In this document: positions 26,138-34,831 of the stretch, one piece after another | Numbering within the stretch: position 1 is the first letter of the stretch | Layout of the letters: each line of letters opens with the position of its first letter | NCBI GenBank assembly: GCA_910574715.1 | Contig: CAJTCH010000031.1 | Coordinates: forward strand, 1-57,842 | Direction of reading: 5' to 3' | Origin: Lachnospiraceae bacterium | Lineage (GTDB): Bacteria > Bacillota > Clostridia > Lachnospirales > Lachnospiraceae | Length of the DNA stretch: 57,842 nucleotides | The notes under the pieces: model-generated | What the model was told of the DNA's origin: nothing | Databases searched by the model: none | What the model saw: the letters and a program-made list of their open reading frames with translations, nothing else | Translations under genes and position numbers: made by a program

Positions 26138-26278
26138 TCATATCACGAACCTTTCTTTTAAACATCTGCTTGTTTTCCATTATACCAGAATTTCTCCTTA
26201 CTGACGCAGCATTTTACAGCGCTGCTCTTTATCTGTTTATCCCCGCTTCATCCGCTCTTCGATTTGCCATTCTTCAGA

Positions 26279-26611
26279 CTAACGTACCGCCTTTATTTTC
26301 TTCAGATAAGCATATCCGTCCACATGCCCCTGGAAATAAAGCTGTTTTCTTTCTATCTCTTCTTTTTCTATATCTGTCTTAAAAAATTCCTTCAATATCT
26401 GATGTTCTTCTGCTGAGAGAACGATATCCCCGCTCCCTTCTATGATCGCCGTAATAAACGGATATTTCCGAATCATACTACAGAGTTGTTCACAGACAGC
26501 CTGGTAACCACTGTCCTGTTCTCCTAAATCCTCCAGGATCATGCCCTCCACTTCCGGGAAATAATCCTCCATATATTTGACTAAATCACAGAATCTGTCA
26601 GTCTCTTTCAA
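26279..26611 (-). CDS. Small helical cargo protein (DUF6809-like), paralogue 3
   Basis: This protein of up to 110 residues has a central YQAVCEQLCSMIRKYPFITA, an LSAEEHQILKEFFKTDIEKE helix and the ending YFQGHVDGYAYLKKIKAV. The overall plan, an acidic helix pair followed by a short aromatic F/Y-x-x-G segment, resembles DUF6809-type proteins of Lachnospiraceae. That label is tentative. The track start is a TTG at 26611 close to gaggagg. The next ATG (MEDYFPEVEG) is an alternative. It is 15 bases downstream of a similar gene, so the set is an operon. Confidence 0.6.
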   Translation of the reverse strand: MKETDRFCDLVKYMEDYFPEVEGMILEDLGEQDSGYQAVCEQLCSMIRKYPFITAIIEGSGDIVLSAEEHQILKEFFKTDIEKEEIERKQLYFQGHVDGYAYLKKIKAVR

Positions 26612-26626
26612 TCCTCCACCCTCTCC

Positions 26627-26968
26627 CTATATCATTTTCAGTAACAACAGAATCTCTAATGCATGGCGGCAACCGAGCAGATAAGACTGGATATTCTCCA
26701 TATCCCGCCGGTCTCCTTCTAATGCCAAAAATCTTGACAAGGCTTTTGTCTCCTCCAATGAAAGATTCATTGGTTCTGTAATCGGGTCTTTATCAGCCAG
26801 TGTAGAAATAAATCTGTGCTGGTTTAAGAGTTTGCTGGTTTCTTCCAGCACTTCCTTATAGAAAAGATTCTCTTCTTTTAATTCCGCTATACACCTACGT
26901 TCCAATTCTTCTACCGCCGCATTCAGCCACAAAGGCAAATCATAAGTTGTAAAGTCCTTCATCTTCAT
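26627..26968 (-). CDS. Small helical cargo protein (DUF6809-like), paralogue 2
   Basis: This 113-residue protein starts at ATG 26968 inside the end of the upstream gene (29-base overlap) after gcagga. It has the same plan as its neighbours: an N-terminal WLNAAVEELERRCIAELKEE helix, NLSLEETKALSRFLALEGDR in the centre and a C-terminal YLLGCRHALEILLLLKM. No catalytic motif is visible. The function is unknown. Tandem related copies suggest a duplicated binding or immunity-type module. Confidence 0.6.
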   Translation of the reverse strand: MKMKDFTTYDLPLWLNAAVEELERRCIAELKEENLFYKEVLEETSKLLNQHRFISTLADKDPITEPMNLSLEETKALSRFLALEGDRRDMENIQSYLLGCRHALEILLLLKMI

Positions 26969-27308
26969 TTTCCTGCAACGCTCCTATCTTCTTCATACTT
27001 TCATAACAGTGTACATACCCAGTTTGATAAAGCCTCAGCCTTTCCAACTGCTCCATCTTTCTTTTTAATTTCATATACTGGTGAAATGCCCAATGTTCAT
27101 CCTTCCGCAGTTTAACCGGTCCAAATTCCTCAAGCAAATGCCTCAGCACCGGATAACGGGACTATAGATTTCCGCTTTCCGCAAGCAGCTTCTGATACTC
27201 TTCGCTCTCTTCCTGCACCTGCGTGATACTGTCTGCATTTACTTTCTGGTACAGGGCAATCAGCCATCCCGGCACATTTGCTTTTTCTCCATTGAATAAT
27301 GATCTCAT
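26940..27308 (-). pseudogene. Small helical cargo protein (DUF6809-like), paralogue 1, with in-frame amber stop
   Basis: From ATG 27308 (after aaggaaagga) the frame reads MRSLFNGEKANVPGWLIALY and continues for 48 codons to a TAG at 27162-27164. It then continues in the same frame as SRYPVLRHLLEEFGPVKLRK to the end YQTGYVHCYESMKKIGAL plus a short tail. Without the TAG the product is a 122-residue protein of the same plan as the two following genes. It is either a nonsense-mutated gene, a read-through product or a gene restarted at the GTG at 27149, where no strong ribosome-binding site is visible. Confidence 0.6.
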
Positions 27309-27468
27309 GTCTTCATCCTTTCCTTCTTATATTTTCTTACCACATTACCAAAGAATCCGGCGTGTTTCCAATGTGCGATTTGACTGCAATCTGACTTATT
27401 GCTTCTTGTCGGCTATGTACTACGGCATCAGTCTCCTGTCCTGACACCGTAAGCATGCAGGATCGGCA

Positions 27469-28410
27469 TTAACGTTCCCTGTCTCTGCTATTCTTCTCCG
27501 GCTCTGATTCTATTTCCTCCGCTTCGCAATCCATAACAATCTTCTCCTTCTTATCCAGGTCAAGCAAGGCGTTCAGTTCTCCCAGGCGTGCTGTCTTTTC
27601 TGCCAGTTCCTTTTCCCTGGGAAATTCTTTCGCCATCTCTGCCTTAGCAATATCAAGCTGTGCTTTTGTATGCTCCAGCTTCTCACAACACCTTTCCAGG
27701 TTATCTCCAAACTGTGCGATCTTATTGTCCAAGCGGGTGATATTTCCATGGATATCGGTTCCCAACGCCACGGAATGATACATGCTCCCTTTCAATGTAA
27801 TAACAAATTCTTTACTGAAAGTATTGTAATTCAGATCTATAGCAAGCCCCCGGTAAGAACCGATCATGACCGGATCGGGAGAGGTCATCGCTTTACAGAC
27901 TTCAATGATTGCTTTTCCTGCACTTTGTTTGTCACTATAGATTGTGTTCTGTATCATCATAGGTGGGAAAACTTCCCTGTCGGATGGCGTGTGCGTTCTC
28001 ACCAGTTCCATATCTTTCTGATATGCCGTTATCTTTCCTTCCAGTTCTTTAATCTCCATTGGGTAATGCCGGAGTACCTTGTCCTCCATCTCATACCGCT
28101 GGCTTAAGAAACTCTGCTTTAACAGCTGTAACTTTGACACCTGGATATCTAAGTCCATCTTCTCTTTCACATATGGATTTCCCACCGCAAGCGCTTTGAT
28201 CTCCGCATAAGATAATACCGCTTCATCCACATCTTCAACCGAACGTGCCGGGCTTTTAGATGTCATAATCTGGCTGATAAATTTCTGTTTGCTTTCAATC
28301 ATCTGGAACATATATGCATCAAAGGTTCCTTCCGTCACATACCTCACGATATCCACTTTCTTGTTCTGGTTCCCCTGCCGAACCGTTCTGCCGGCTCTTT
28401 GTTCTAAATC
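27469..28410 (-). pseudogene. C-terminal fragment (312 residues) of the giant methylase-helicase, separated by the nested element
   Basis: The frame is open from the insertion point at 28410 and begins with LEQRAGRTVRQGNQNKKVDI. That is helicase motif VI (QRxGRxxRxG) of a SNF2-type protein. It continues VRYVTEGTFDAYMFQMIESK, then QKFISQIMTSKSPARSVEDV and a coiled-coil C-terminus. It lacks a start codon and ribosome-binding site of its own. It fits exactly onto the end of the N-terminal part at 39360 (WRPRD joined to LEQRAGR). Precise excision of the nested element would rebuild a protein of about 2,875 residues. In the integrated state this part is probably not translated. Confidence 0.85.
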
Positions 28411-30266
28411 AGTCGGTCATTTTTTGCGGACAGTTCAATACATGCCTGTCTGTTTCGCTCCCTGCTCCTGCGTTTGCTCTCGTTTGATTTCTCCCTTTGT
28501 ATCTTCTTGGCACAAGCAGGACAATACTTCGATATGCCAGAGCGGGGAACATATTCAACACCGCACACCGTACAATTCTTAGGCTTTAACGCTGTCCACC
28601 GCTTTGTGGGTGTGATATGTAATTCACCGACAAAGCCGATGAATTTATAATAAATCTTGATTTCCTGTCTTACTGTCCCGTCTGCAAGTTTCTCACGTTC
28701 CGAAACAAGTATCTTGTCTATGAGTGCGTTTATGATGGTTGCGTCCAGTTCCTTAATGCCTTGATAGTTGCGGATTAGGGAGAGGAAGTCACGGACACCC
28801 TGCGACTTCTCATAGCTGTCGCCTAGCGTTTCCGTTACCTCTTTCAGCCTTGCTTCAATTTCAAGCTGCTCTTTCTGGTATTTCCCCGACATCATTTCAA
28901 AATTCCGCTCCGTAATACGCTCCATCACCTTATCTTCATAAAGGGAAGAAAACAGCCTGTCCAGTTCCGCAAGGCGTTTGTTCAGCTTTCTCTGCTCCTT
29001 TTCCAGTGCCTTTGCCATGCTCTGGTCTGTTTCCGTAAGCCGCTTTTCAATCGCCCTCACTGCCTTTTCATCATTGACCGCCATCTTCGCAAATCGGTTG
29101 ATGTCGGCAAGGACAGCGTTGAATAAATCCCTCGCTTCAATGCTGTGTGCGGTACACATAACATTGCCGTATCTGCCATAATTATTGCAGGTGTATTGTA
29201 CGCAGTCGATGATGTCGGGGCGTTTCCTCCTGTTGGCACTCGCCGCCCGCATTGCATAGCCGCAGTCCGCACACTTGATAACGCCCGAAAAGATATTCTC
29301 AAATCCCCCTGCGTTCTGCTCCCGCCTGCGGCTCGTCATAAGCTGCTGTACGGTGTCAAATTCTTCCTGCGTGACTATCCCCTCATGGGTGTCGGGTATC
29401 ACTTCCCATTCTTCGGGCAGCTTAGAGGGGCGTTTCCTGCTTTTCATGTTAGCGGCAATCCGCTTGTAGCCTGCAAGGTTTCCCGCATATATCGGGCTTC
29501 TTAAAATTCCCCTTATGCTGTTCTCGCTCCAAATATAACGGTTCTCCTCGTTATCTTCAAAGTGCCGCTCATAGCCTGTCGCCCCCTGTGTGACCGCATA
29601 AGCGGCAGGGCGTAGGATATGCTGTTTGTTGATGTGCTTACGGATTTTGGCGATTCCGTTGCCCGCTAACGCAAGGTCGAATATCTCCCTTACCACATGG
29701 GCAACCTTGTCATCTATCAGCAGATGGTTATGGTCGGCAGGGTCTTTGATATAGCCATAAGGGGCTGTCGTTCCCATGAATTTCCCCTGCTGAAATCTCG
29801 CACGGTACGCCGATTTTATCTTGACCGACACATCGGCAGAGTACATTTCGTTTAGGATGTTGCGGAAAGGCGTGATGTCCATAGCGGATTTATTGAGCGT
29901 GTCCACGCCGTCATTGACCGCTATATACCTCACGTTATGCTCTGGGAAAAACACTTCCAGATACAGTCCGCAGTCAAGGTAGTTCCTCCCCAGACGTGAT
30001 AAATCTTTCGTAATCACGCAGTTTATCAGCCCGCTTTCAATGTCCTTAATCATGTTCTGGAAACTTGGTCTTTGGAAATTCGTACCAGAGTAACCATCGT
30101 CCACATACGTTTTTGCTAAGTGCCATCCCTGCTTTTTCACATAATCCGTGAGGATGGATTTCTGTGTCGCAATGCTCGCACTCTCGTTATCCGTGCCATC
30201 GTCCTTTGACAAGCGGCAGTACATGCCGACTTCGTAAACCTTATTCTCCGTTCTTATTCCTGCCAT
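28404..30266 (-). CDS. Large serine recombinase (TnpX/TndX-like) of the nested element
   Basis: This 620-residue integrase/excisionase has its N-terminal resolvase domain at about residues 10-155. It carries the nucleophile Ser in YCRLSKDDGTDNESASI, ITKDLSRLGRNYLDCG and VDDGYSGTNFQRP. A recombinase domain follows (about 180-300, APYGYIKDPADH and SENSIRGILRSPIYAGN). A zinc-ribbon domain comes next (CADCGYAMRAA with CTAHS), then a coiled coil and a second Cys pair near the end (CTVCG, CPACAKKI). It sits at the extreme end of the element, and its stop codon includes the junction bases. ATG 30266 follows tacggaggt. Tn4451 and Tn5397 enzymes use a GA core, which agrees with the GAT at both junctions. 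Confidence 0.95.
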   Translation of the reverse strand: MAGIRTENKVYEVGMYCRLSKDDGTDNESASIATQKSILTDYVKKQGWHLAKTYVDDGYSGTNFQRPSFQNMIKDIESGLINCVITKDLSRLGRNYLDCGLYLEVFFPEHNVRYIAVNDGVDTLNKSAMDITPFRNILNEMYSADVSVKIKSAYRARFQQGKFMGTTAPYGYIKDPADHNHLLIDDKVAHVVREIFDLALAGNGIAKIRKHINKQHILRPAAYAVTQGATGYERHFEDNEENRYIWSENSIRGILRSPIYAGNLAGYKRIAANMKSRKRPSKLPEEWEVIPDTHEGIVTQEEFDTVQQLMTSRRREQNAGGFENIFSGVIKCADCGYAMRAASANRRKRPDIIDCVQYTCNNYGRYGNVMCTAHSIEARDLFNAVLADINRFAKMAVNDEKAVRAIEKRLTETDQSMAKALEKEQRKLNKRLAELDRLFSSLYEDKVMERITERNFEMMSGKYQKEQLEIEARLKEVTETLGDSYEKSQGVRDFLSLIRNYQGIKELDATIINALIDKILVSEREKLADGTVRQEIKIYYKFIGFVGELHITPTKRWTALKPKNCTVCGVEYVPRSGISKYCPACAKKIQREKSNESKRRSRERNRQACIELSAKNDRLI

Positions 30267-30320
30267 ACTGTAAAACCTCCGTATCTGTCCTATCTGTTTT
30301 CATGTCCCATTGCGTACATT

Positions 30321-30512
30321 CTAAGCGGACAGCCCCTCATTGTCGAAGGTGTCACCCTCGGCAATCTTCTTCCGAATATCCTCGGAGATAATCGGGATAA
30401 ACGCTTCTGTGACTGTCTGTGTGCCGACATATTCACGGCTGATTATCATCTGCACCGGTGCTTTCGGCACGATGCGCTTTCTCTTTTTATCTGCTTTCTT
30501 ATCCTCGCCCAT
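30321..30512 (-). CDS. Small conserved protein upstream of the recombinase
   Basis: This 63-residue protein starts at ATG 30512 behind aaaggaag. A longer frame to 30572 has no ribosome-binding site. It has a Lys-rich N-terminus (EDKKADKKRKRIVPKAPVQM), then IISREYVGTQTVTEAFIPII and an acidic end. I do not recognise the family. It lies between the PC4-like and recombinase genes, where clostridial elements often encode a small protein of this kind, possibly a recombination accessory. Confidence 0.6.
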   Translation of the reverse strand: MGEDKKADKKRKRIVPKAPVQMIISREYVGTQTVTEAFIPIISEDIRKKIAEGDTFDNEGLSA

Positions 30513-30582
30513 ACTTAAATCTTCCTTTCCAGACAGGGCAGGAGAACGTCTGGAAACGCCCCGCCCTGTCAATCAGATACCA

Positions 30583-30813
30583 TCAATCCCCGCTGTTTAC
30601 TTCTTTCTGTAATGCTTTAAGGAGTGCCGCCGCTTCATCAGCGTTCAATGTGATACCTTTTCCGCACTTCTCACGGTTCGGGGAAAAGCTGCGTACATCA
30701 TACTTCGGCTCTTTCCCATTCCATGAAATCAAGTTGATTTCTTTTGTATATCCTCTGTCGCTTGCCGACAATACGGCGATTTCCTTTACAATCTCATATT
30801 GGATTTCTTTCAT
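30583..30813 (-). CDS. PC4/YdbC-like ssDNA-binding protein
   Basis: The 76-residue version starts at ATG 30813 after aggggcaggga. An upstream ATG at 30867 would give 94 residues, but the extra part is Lys-rich and unlike the family. The core has the PC4/YdbC pattern: VKEIAVLSASDRGYTKEINL, then ISWNGKEPKYDVRSFSPNRE and KCGKGITLNADEAAALLKAL. Bacterial YdbC proteins bind single-stranded DNA. The gene lies between parB and the recombinase gene, so a role in element replication or transfer is likely. Confidence 0.8.
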   Translation of the reverse strand: MKEIQYEIVKEIAVLSASDRGYTKEINLISWNGKEPKYDVRSFSPNREKCGKGITLNADEAAALLKALQKEVNSGD

Positions 30814-30890
30814 TCCCTGCCCCTTTTCTGTCTTGGCTTTCTGGTTTTTATCCGTCCAGAGTTTCATATTTACTTTCCGAAAAGAGAAGA

Positions 30891-31745
30891 TTAGCGGCTG
30901 TCCCTGCCCCGTTTCCTCTGCAATTCACGCTCTAAAAGTTTGATGATGGTGTCCGCCATCTGCTTCGGCGTTGTGCCTTTCGGGAAGTATTTCTTTAACC
31001 TTTCCATGCCGATTTTCACGGTTTCTTTCTGATTTCCCTTTTCCTCCGTCATAATTGCAAATATCGTATCCATATCAAGCCGCCCGCTCTGGCTTAGGCT
31101 TTTCATCCGCTGTGCCTGTGAGAGTGAGGGCGTTGCTTCTTCGCTCTCCATCGTGGCAAAGAGGTTTTCCTGCTCGTCTTTCTTCAAAAAGGACAGTTCC
31201 ACCGCAGGCGTGAGGGCGATTTTCCCCTCGTCCACCATCCGCAAAATCGGCGGTATCAGTTCCGTCAAACGGATAAATCTTTGCACAGTCATCCTGCCTA
31301 CGCCGAAACCCTGCGCCACCTTGTCGTCTGTCCGCAACTTCGTCACAACTTGTGACGAGGTTAAATCCGTGCGGAAACCCTGCCGCTTCATGGCTTCGGA
31401 TTTCATCTTGTAGGCAAACGCCCGCTCCGATGGCAGGATATTCTCACGCTGTAAATTACTGTCTACAAGGGTGATGATGGCTCGGTCACGGTCTAAGGGC
31501 AGGACAAAAGCGGGGATTGTGTTTATTCCTGCAAGTTCAGACGCACGGACACGCCGCTGTCCTGCAATTACTTCATAGCCGTTCCCGTCCTCTTTCGGGC
31601 GTGTGATTATCGGCGTGACAATGCCAAATTCCTTGATGCTTTCCGCTAACTCTGACAGCGTTTCATCCTCTGCCACATGAAACGGATTGTCGGGAAATGG
31701 GTACAAATCTTTGGTCTTTAACACCTTAAAATCCTGTTTCTTCAT
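30891..31745 (-). CDS. ParB/RepB/Spo0J-family partition protein of the nested element
   Basis: This 284-residue protein has an N-terminal ParB/Srx-type domain ([56 protein letters not shown]). A helix-turn-helix region contains [20 protein letters not shown]. The C-terminus ([28 protein letters not shown]) closely parallels the ICE's own ParB at 55095-56045. No ParA partner is encoded in the nested element. It may act as a regulator or borrow the ICE ParA. It begins seven bases after the MobV stop. Confidence 0.9.
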   Translation of the reverse strand: MKKQDFKVLKTKDLYPFPDNPFHVAEDETLSELAESIKEFGIVTPIITRPKEDGNGYEVIAGQRRVRASELAGINTIPAFVLPLDRDRAIITLVDSNLQRENILPSERAFAYKMKSEAMKRQGFRTDLTSSQVVTKLRTDDKVAQGFGVGRMTVQRFIRLTELIPPILRMVDEGKIALTPAVELSFLKKDEQENLFATMESEEATPSLSQAQRMKSLSQSGRLDMDTIFAIMTEEKGNQKETVKIGMERLKKYFPKGTTPKQMADTIIKLLERELQRKRGRDSR

Positions 31746-31752
31746 TCACTTT

Positions 31753-32718
31753 TTACCTTTCTCTTGATTTATTTCTTCCTGTTTTCTGCAATTCTTCTAA
31801 TACGCCTGGCGGGATTTTCTTTAATAGCCGCCCCATCTGCTCATTGGTTCTCTGCAACTCAAATATCTTCTGATTCGCTTTCTGCACCTTTAACTCCTGC
31901 TCGTACTTTTCATCACGCATACGCCCCGCATAATCCGATTCCTGCCCGATTTGCTCCTTTAGTCTGTCGATATAGGCACTCTGCTTACTGATTTCCTTAG
32001 AGAATTTCTCCACGTCTGGGAGCCACGCCGCAATCAGTTCCAGAGCCTTGTCACGCTTCTTCCCTGCGTTAAAGGCGTTGATGTCGGAGAGGGCAGACAC
32101 GATTTCTTCATACTGTTTATCAAGCCTGCCGCCTAATTTATAGAGCCATGTGGGGACGTGTTTCCGCTTGGTTTCCATTGAGGACTGCCCCCGTTCAAGC
32201 TGATTCCACCGTGAGGACATCCGCTCATGGTAGGCGGTCTGCCACTCGGATAATGATTTCTGGTTGCCTAAAATGGTTTTCGCTGACAGCTTGTTGTCTG
32301 GCGTAATCGGCACAAAACAGAGGTGCATATGCGGCGTCCTCTCGTCCATGTGGACGACTGCGGAGAGGATATTTTTCTCCCCGACACGTTCCGAAATGAA
32401 ATCCAGAGCCATCGTAAAATACGCTTTCTGTTCCTCTGGCGGCAGGCTGTTCATAAATTCTGGCGAAGCCGTGATAAGCGTTTCCACCATCATCACGCTG
32501 TCTTTCCTTGTCCTGCACCCCGCTTCGGCTACCTTTCGGTTAATCTCTTTCTTGTAGGTGTAGCGTGGCGGTTTTACAAGGTGATAGTTATTTTTAGAGC
32601 GTTCCATGTCGATATCTGGATTGCTTTTGTAGGCTTCTTTCTTCCGTTCGTTGTGGCGTTCACAAGCCGCAACGCCGCCCGCTTTGCGTTTCTGGAAACG
32701 CAGGATTGCATAGGGCAT
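31753..32718 (-). CDS. MobV-type relaxase (Mob_Pre family) of the nested element
   Basis: This 321-residue relaxase begins MPYAILRFQKRKAGGVAACE, as in Mob/Pre proteins. It carries the metal-binding His motif VVHMDERTPHMHLCFVPITP near residue 120. The C-terminal third is a long coiled coil. It would nick the element's oriT and allow mobilization by a resident conjugation system. Three copies of a 44-bp repeat lie 42-505 bases upstream and are candidates for its oriT or for a replication origin. The start codon is the ATG at 32718, preceded by gaaggaagat. Confidence 0.92.
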   Translation of the reverse strand: MPYAILRFQKRKAGGVAACERHNERKKEAYKSNPDIDMERSKNNYHLVKPPRYTYKKEINRKVAEAGCRTRKDSVMMVETLITASPEFMNSLPPEEQKAYFTMALDFISERVGEKNILSAVVHMDERTPHMHLCFVPITPDNKLSAKTILGNQKSLSEWQTAYHERMSSRWNQLERGQSSMETKRKHVPTWLYKLGGRLDKQYEEIVSALSDINAFNAGKKRDKALELIAAWLPDVEKFSKEISKQSAYIDRLKEQIGQESDYAGRMRDEKYEQELKVQKANQKIFELQRTNEQMGRLLKKIPPGVLEELQKTGRNKSRER

Positions 32719-32759
32719 AATCCATCATCTTCCTTTCTTCGGCGGGTAAACTGCCCTTT

Positions 32760-32804
32760 GGGTGACAGCGGTGACGGCGGTGACAGCAGTTTTGGGATAC
32801 CCCC
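32760..32804 (+). repeat. 44-bp repeat, copy 3 (inverted relative to copies 1 and 2)
   Basis: It reads gggtgacagcggtgacgg, then cggtgacagcagttttggga and tacccc. It is the closest copy to the MobV start and is inverted relative to the other two. The internal ggtgac motif occurs three times per unit. Confidence 0.75.
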
Positions 32805-33082
32805 TCACAAGAGCCGTCACCGTCATGCCGCCATTCTTTTATCCGAAGCCGCACGGCGCAGGATAGCAGGGCGTAAGACCTGCCATAAGGGAGTCCAGAG
32901 GGAACGTCTGGCACACGACTTTGCAGGGCAAAGTGTAGTGTGTTACACCCTGTAAACGCAGTCGGAAAAATCAGATGGATTTTTCTGACCGCAGGGGTGG
33001 TTTTACACGCCGAAAAGGGCGGGTGAATCCCACGCCTGCATTTTGCGTTTGCGGGGTGTTCTCCCGTAGGGATGACAGCGGC

Positions 33083-33126
33083 GGGGTATCCTAAAATCAC
33101 TGTCACCGCCGTCACCGCTGTCACCC
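33083..33126 (-). repeat. 44-bp repeat, copy 2
   Basis: On the minus strand it reads gggtgacagcggtgacgg, then cggtgacagtgattttagga and tacccc. It lies in the gap between the RepA-like gene and the MobV gene. Confidence 0.75.
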
Positions 33127-33156
33127 GCAGGGCAGAGCCGCCAACTTTACATGGCT

Positions 33157-34188
33157 TTAACCGTCAATGACAGTAACAAGGGGTATCCCAATATCGCTGT
33201 CACCACCGTCACCGCTGTCACCCGCCCTCCTTGCAAGGGCAATCTGCCTGCCGTCTTTCCTGCGGCTGTACTGGTAGCAGATACGGTTCTCGCTTAAAAA
33301 TGTGGTGCGGTATTCATTCAGCCATTTCGTAATCACCGTGGGTATGGTTTCCGTTTCCCCCATAGCGGCTAACAGTTCCGTTGCCGTGCCTGCCCATTCT
33401 TCCTTATCCCTCATAAAATCCACCAGCCGAAAAAGGACGTCTGGTATCGTTTCTTTCGCAAGCTGCTCCTGTGTTTTTCTCTCCACAAGTTCCCAACTGC
33501 AATCACGGAAACGCAGCGTGTATTCCTGATAGGGCGTGTCCCTGCCTGTCACATACAGCTTGGCAGTGTCGGATGCCCGTTTCTCCTTTTCCAGAACAAA
33601 GGTAGCGTCCGCACTCCCCGTTAAGCCTGTCGTCCCAGACACCTTGTTGAACACGTCGCTGTCATTCTGCTTTCGGATGTGGTGTACGACAATGACCGCC
33701 AGAGAGTGCCTGTCGGCAAAATCTTTGATTAGGGAGATGTCCCCATAGTCGCTTGCATAGGCATTGTCTTTAGATGCGGTTCGGACTTTCTGCAAGGTAT
33801 CAATCACAATGAGCCTGCTGTCTGGATGGTCTTTCAGATAATCCTCCAACTGCACGATAAGACCGTCTGACAGCTTGCAGCTTGCCACGGCAAAATGAAG
33901 CCGCCCGCTCGCTTCGTCCGTCAAGCGGAACAGCCTGTCCTGTATGCGGCAGAACGTGTCCTCAAGGCAGAGGTAAAGCACATCGCCCTCCATTGTCGGC
34001 ATATCCCACAAGGGAAGTCCCTGCGACACGCATAGGCATAGTTTCAGCATGAGCCAGCTCTTGCCTATCTTCTGTGAGCCGCAGAACAGCGACAAGCCTG
34101 TCGGGATAAGGCTGTCCACCACAAAGGACGGCTTCTCAAGCGGCTCATAAAGGAGCGTTTCGGCGTTGACTGTCTGTAACTTCTGCAT
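33157..34188 (-). CDS. RepA-like AAA/RecA-fold helicase of the nested element
   Basis: This 343-residue ATPase starts at ATG 34188 after gaaaggagg. The frame extends to 34224 without a better site. Walker A is FCGSQKIGKSWLMLKL near residue 38. The Walker B-like strand is SRLIVIDTLQKVRT near residue 128, and HSLAVIVVHHIRKQNDSDVF follows. This is the hexameric RepA/DnaB-like helicase layout used by Firmicute mobilizable elements. The C-terminal GDSGDGGDS sequence is produced by the 44-bp repeat. It would unwind the excised circle for replication, with the nearby repeats as possible origin iterons. Confidence 0.85.
   Translation of the reverse strand: MQKLQTVNAETLLYEPLEKPSFVVDSLIPTGLSLFCGSQKIGKSWLMLKLCLCVSQGLPLWDMPTMEGDVLYLCLEDTFCRIQDRLFRLTDEASGRLHFAVASCKLSDGLIVQLEDYLKDHPDSRLIVIDTLQKVRTASKDNAYASDYGDISLIKDFADRHSLAVIVVHHIRKQNDSDVFNKVSGTTGLTGSADATFVLEKEKRASDTAKLYVTGRDTPYQEYTLRFRDCSWELVERKTQEQLAKETIPDVLFRLVDFMRDKEEWAGTATELLAAMGETETIPTVITKWLNEYRTTFLSENRICYQYSRRKDGRQIALARRAGDSGDGGDSDIGIPLVTVIDG
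33180..33223 (-). repeat. 44-bp repeat, copy 1, overlapping the 3' end of the RepA-like gene
   Basis: On the minus strand it reads gggtgacagcggtgacgg, then tggtgacagcgatattggga and tacccc. It encodes GDSGDGGDSDIGIP at the end of the RepA-like protein, so the last residues of that protein derive from the repeat. Confidence 0.75.
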
Positions 34189-34340
34189 GGCTTTCCTCCT
34201 TTCGGGCGGTGTCTTTGTTTTCATTGCACATAGGCGTTGACCTCCTTAAAAAAGATTTACTCCCACGAAAAAAGTGAGAGTATGTAATGCCGCCAATCCC
34301 ACACAAATAAAAAACAGATTTCTTTTTCGGGCGGTGTCGG

Positions 34341-34814
34341 TCACGGTTGGAGATACTTCCTCATTTCCGCCTTTACTTTCTCCTTTGCAATCGCAACAGA
34401 TTTCTGTACTGCGGAAGCGGTGCAATGCTCCATAGCGGCGATTTGGTAAAAATTGATCTCATACTCGTAGTAGAGCAGGAAACGCCGCCTTTGTATCTCT
34501 GGCAGTCCGTCAACCGCCTTACAGAGCGTTTCATTCCGTTCTTCTTCAATCATGCGTTCATCAAGGCTCTTAGGCACACGCAACGCCCGTCTGTAAAGGG
34601 TTTCGTCCCATACCTCGTTAAACTCCCTGTGCCGCTCGTCCCATTGGAGAAGATTCCTGTTCCTGCGCTCCATCTGCCGAAACTCCATAAAGAACTGTTC
34701 CGACACTTCCAACTCGTGGGATTTGCCCTGCCCGTCCTTAAAGCTGATAAAATACCTTGTGCCGCTTTCCGTGGATTCCTCCCGAAGCGTGTATGCCTTA
34801 ACCCTGTATGCCAT
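34341..34814 (-). CDS. Sigma-70-like transcription factor 3
   Basis: This 157-residue protein starts at ATG 34814 after caggaggacag. The longer frame to 34862 overlaps a terminator. The C-terminal 60 residues carry a sigma region 4-like helix-turn-helix (GLPEIQRRRFLLYYEYEINF, then YQIAAMEHCTASAVQKSVAI). The N-terminal part has a basic segment with TRYFISFKDGQGKSHELEVS. It is the last of three consecutive sigma-like genes and lies upstream of the RepA-like gene. It may control the replication and mobilization genes, which is an inference. Confidence 0.75.
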   Translation of the reverse strand: MAYRVKAYTLREESTESGTRYFISFKDGQGKSHELEVSEQFFMEFRQMERRNRNLLQWDERHREFNEVWDETLYRRALRVPKSLDERMIEEERNETLCKAVDGLPEIQRRRFLLYYEYEINFYQIAAMEHCTASAVQKSVAIAKEKVKAEMRKYLQP

Positions 34815-34831
34815 CCCTCTGTCCTCCTGCC

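Noticed and set aside
32660..33124. 154-codon frame between the MobV and RepA-like genes
   Set aside because: It is produced by the GC-rich 44-bp repeats and overlaps the MobV start in another frame. No family pattern is visible.
32760..33223. CRISPR array
   Set aside because: Only three copies, unequal spacing, one inverted, and no cas genes nearby.
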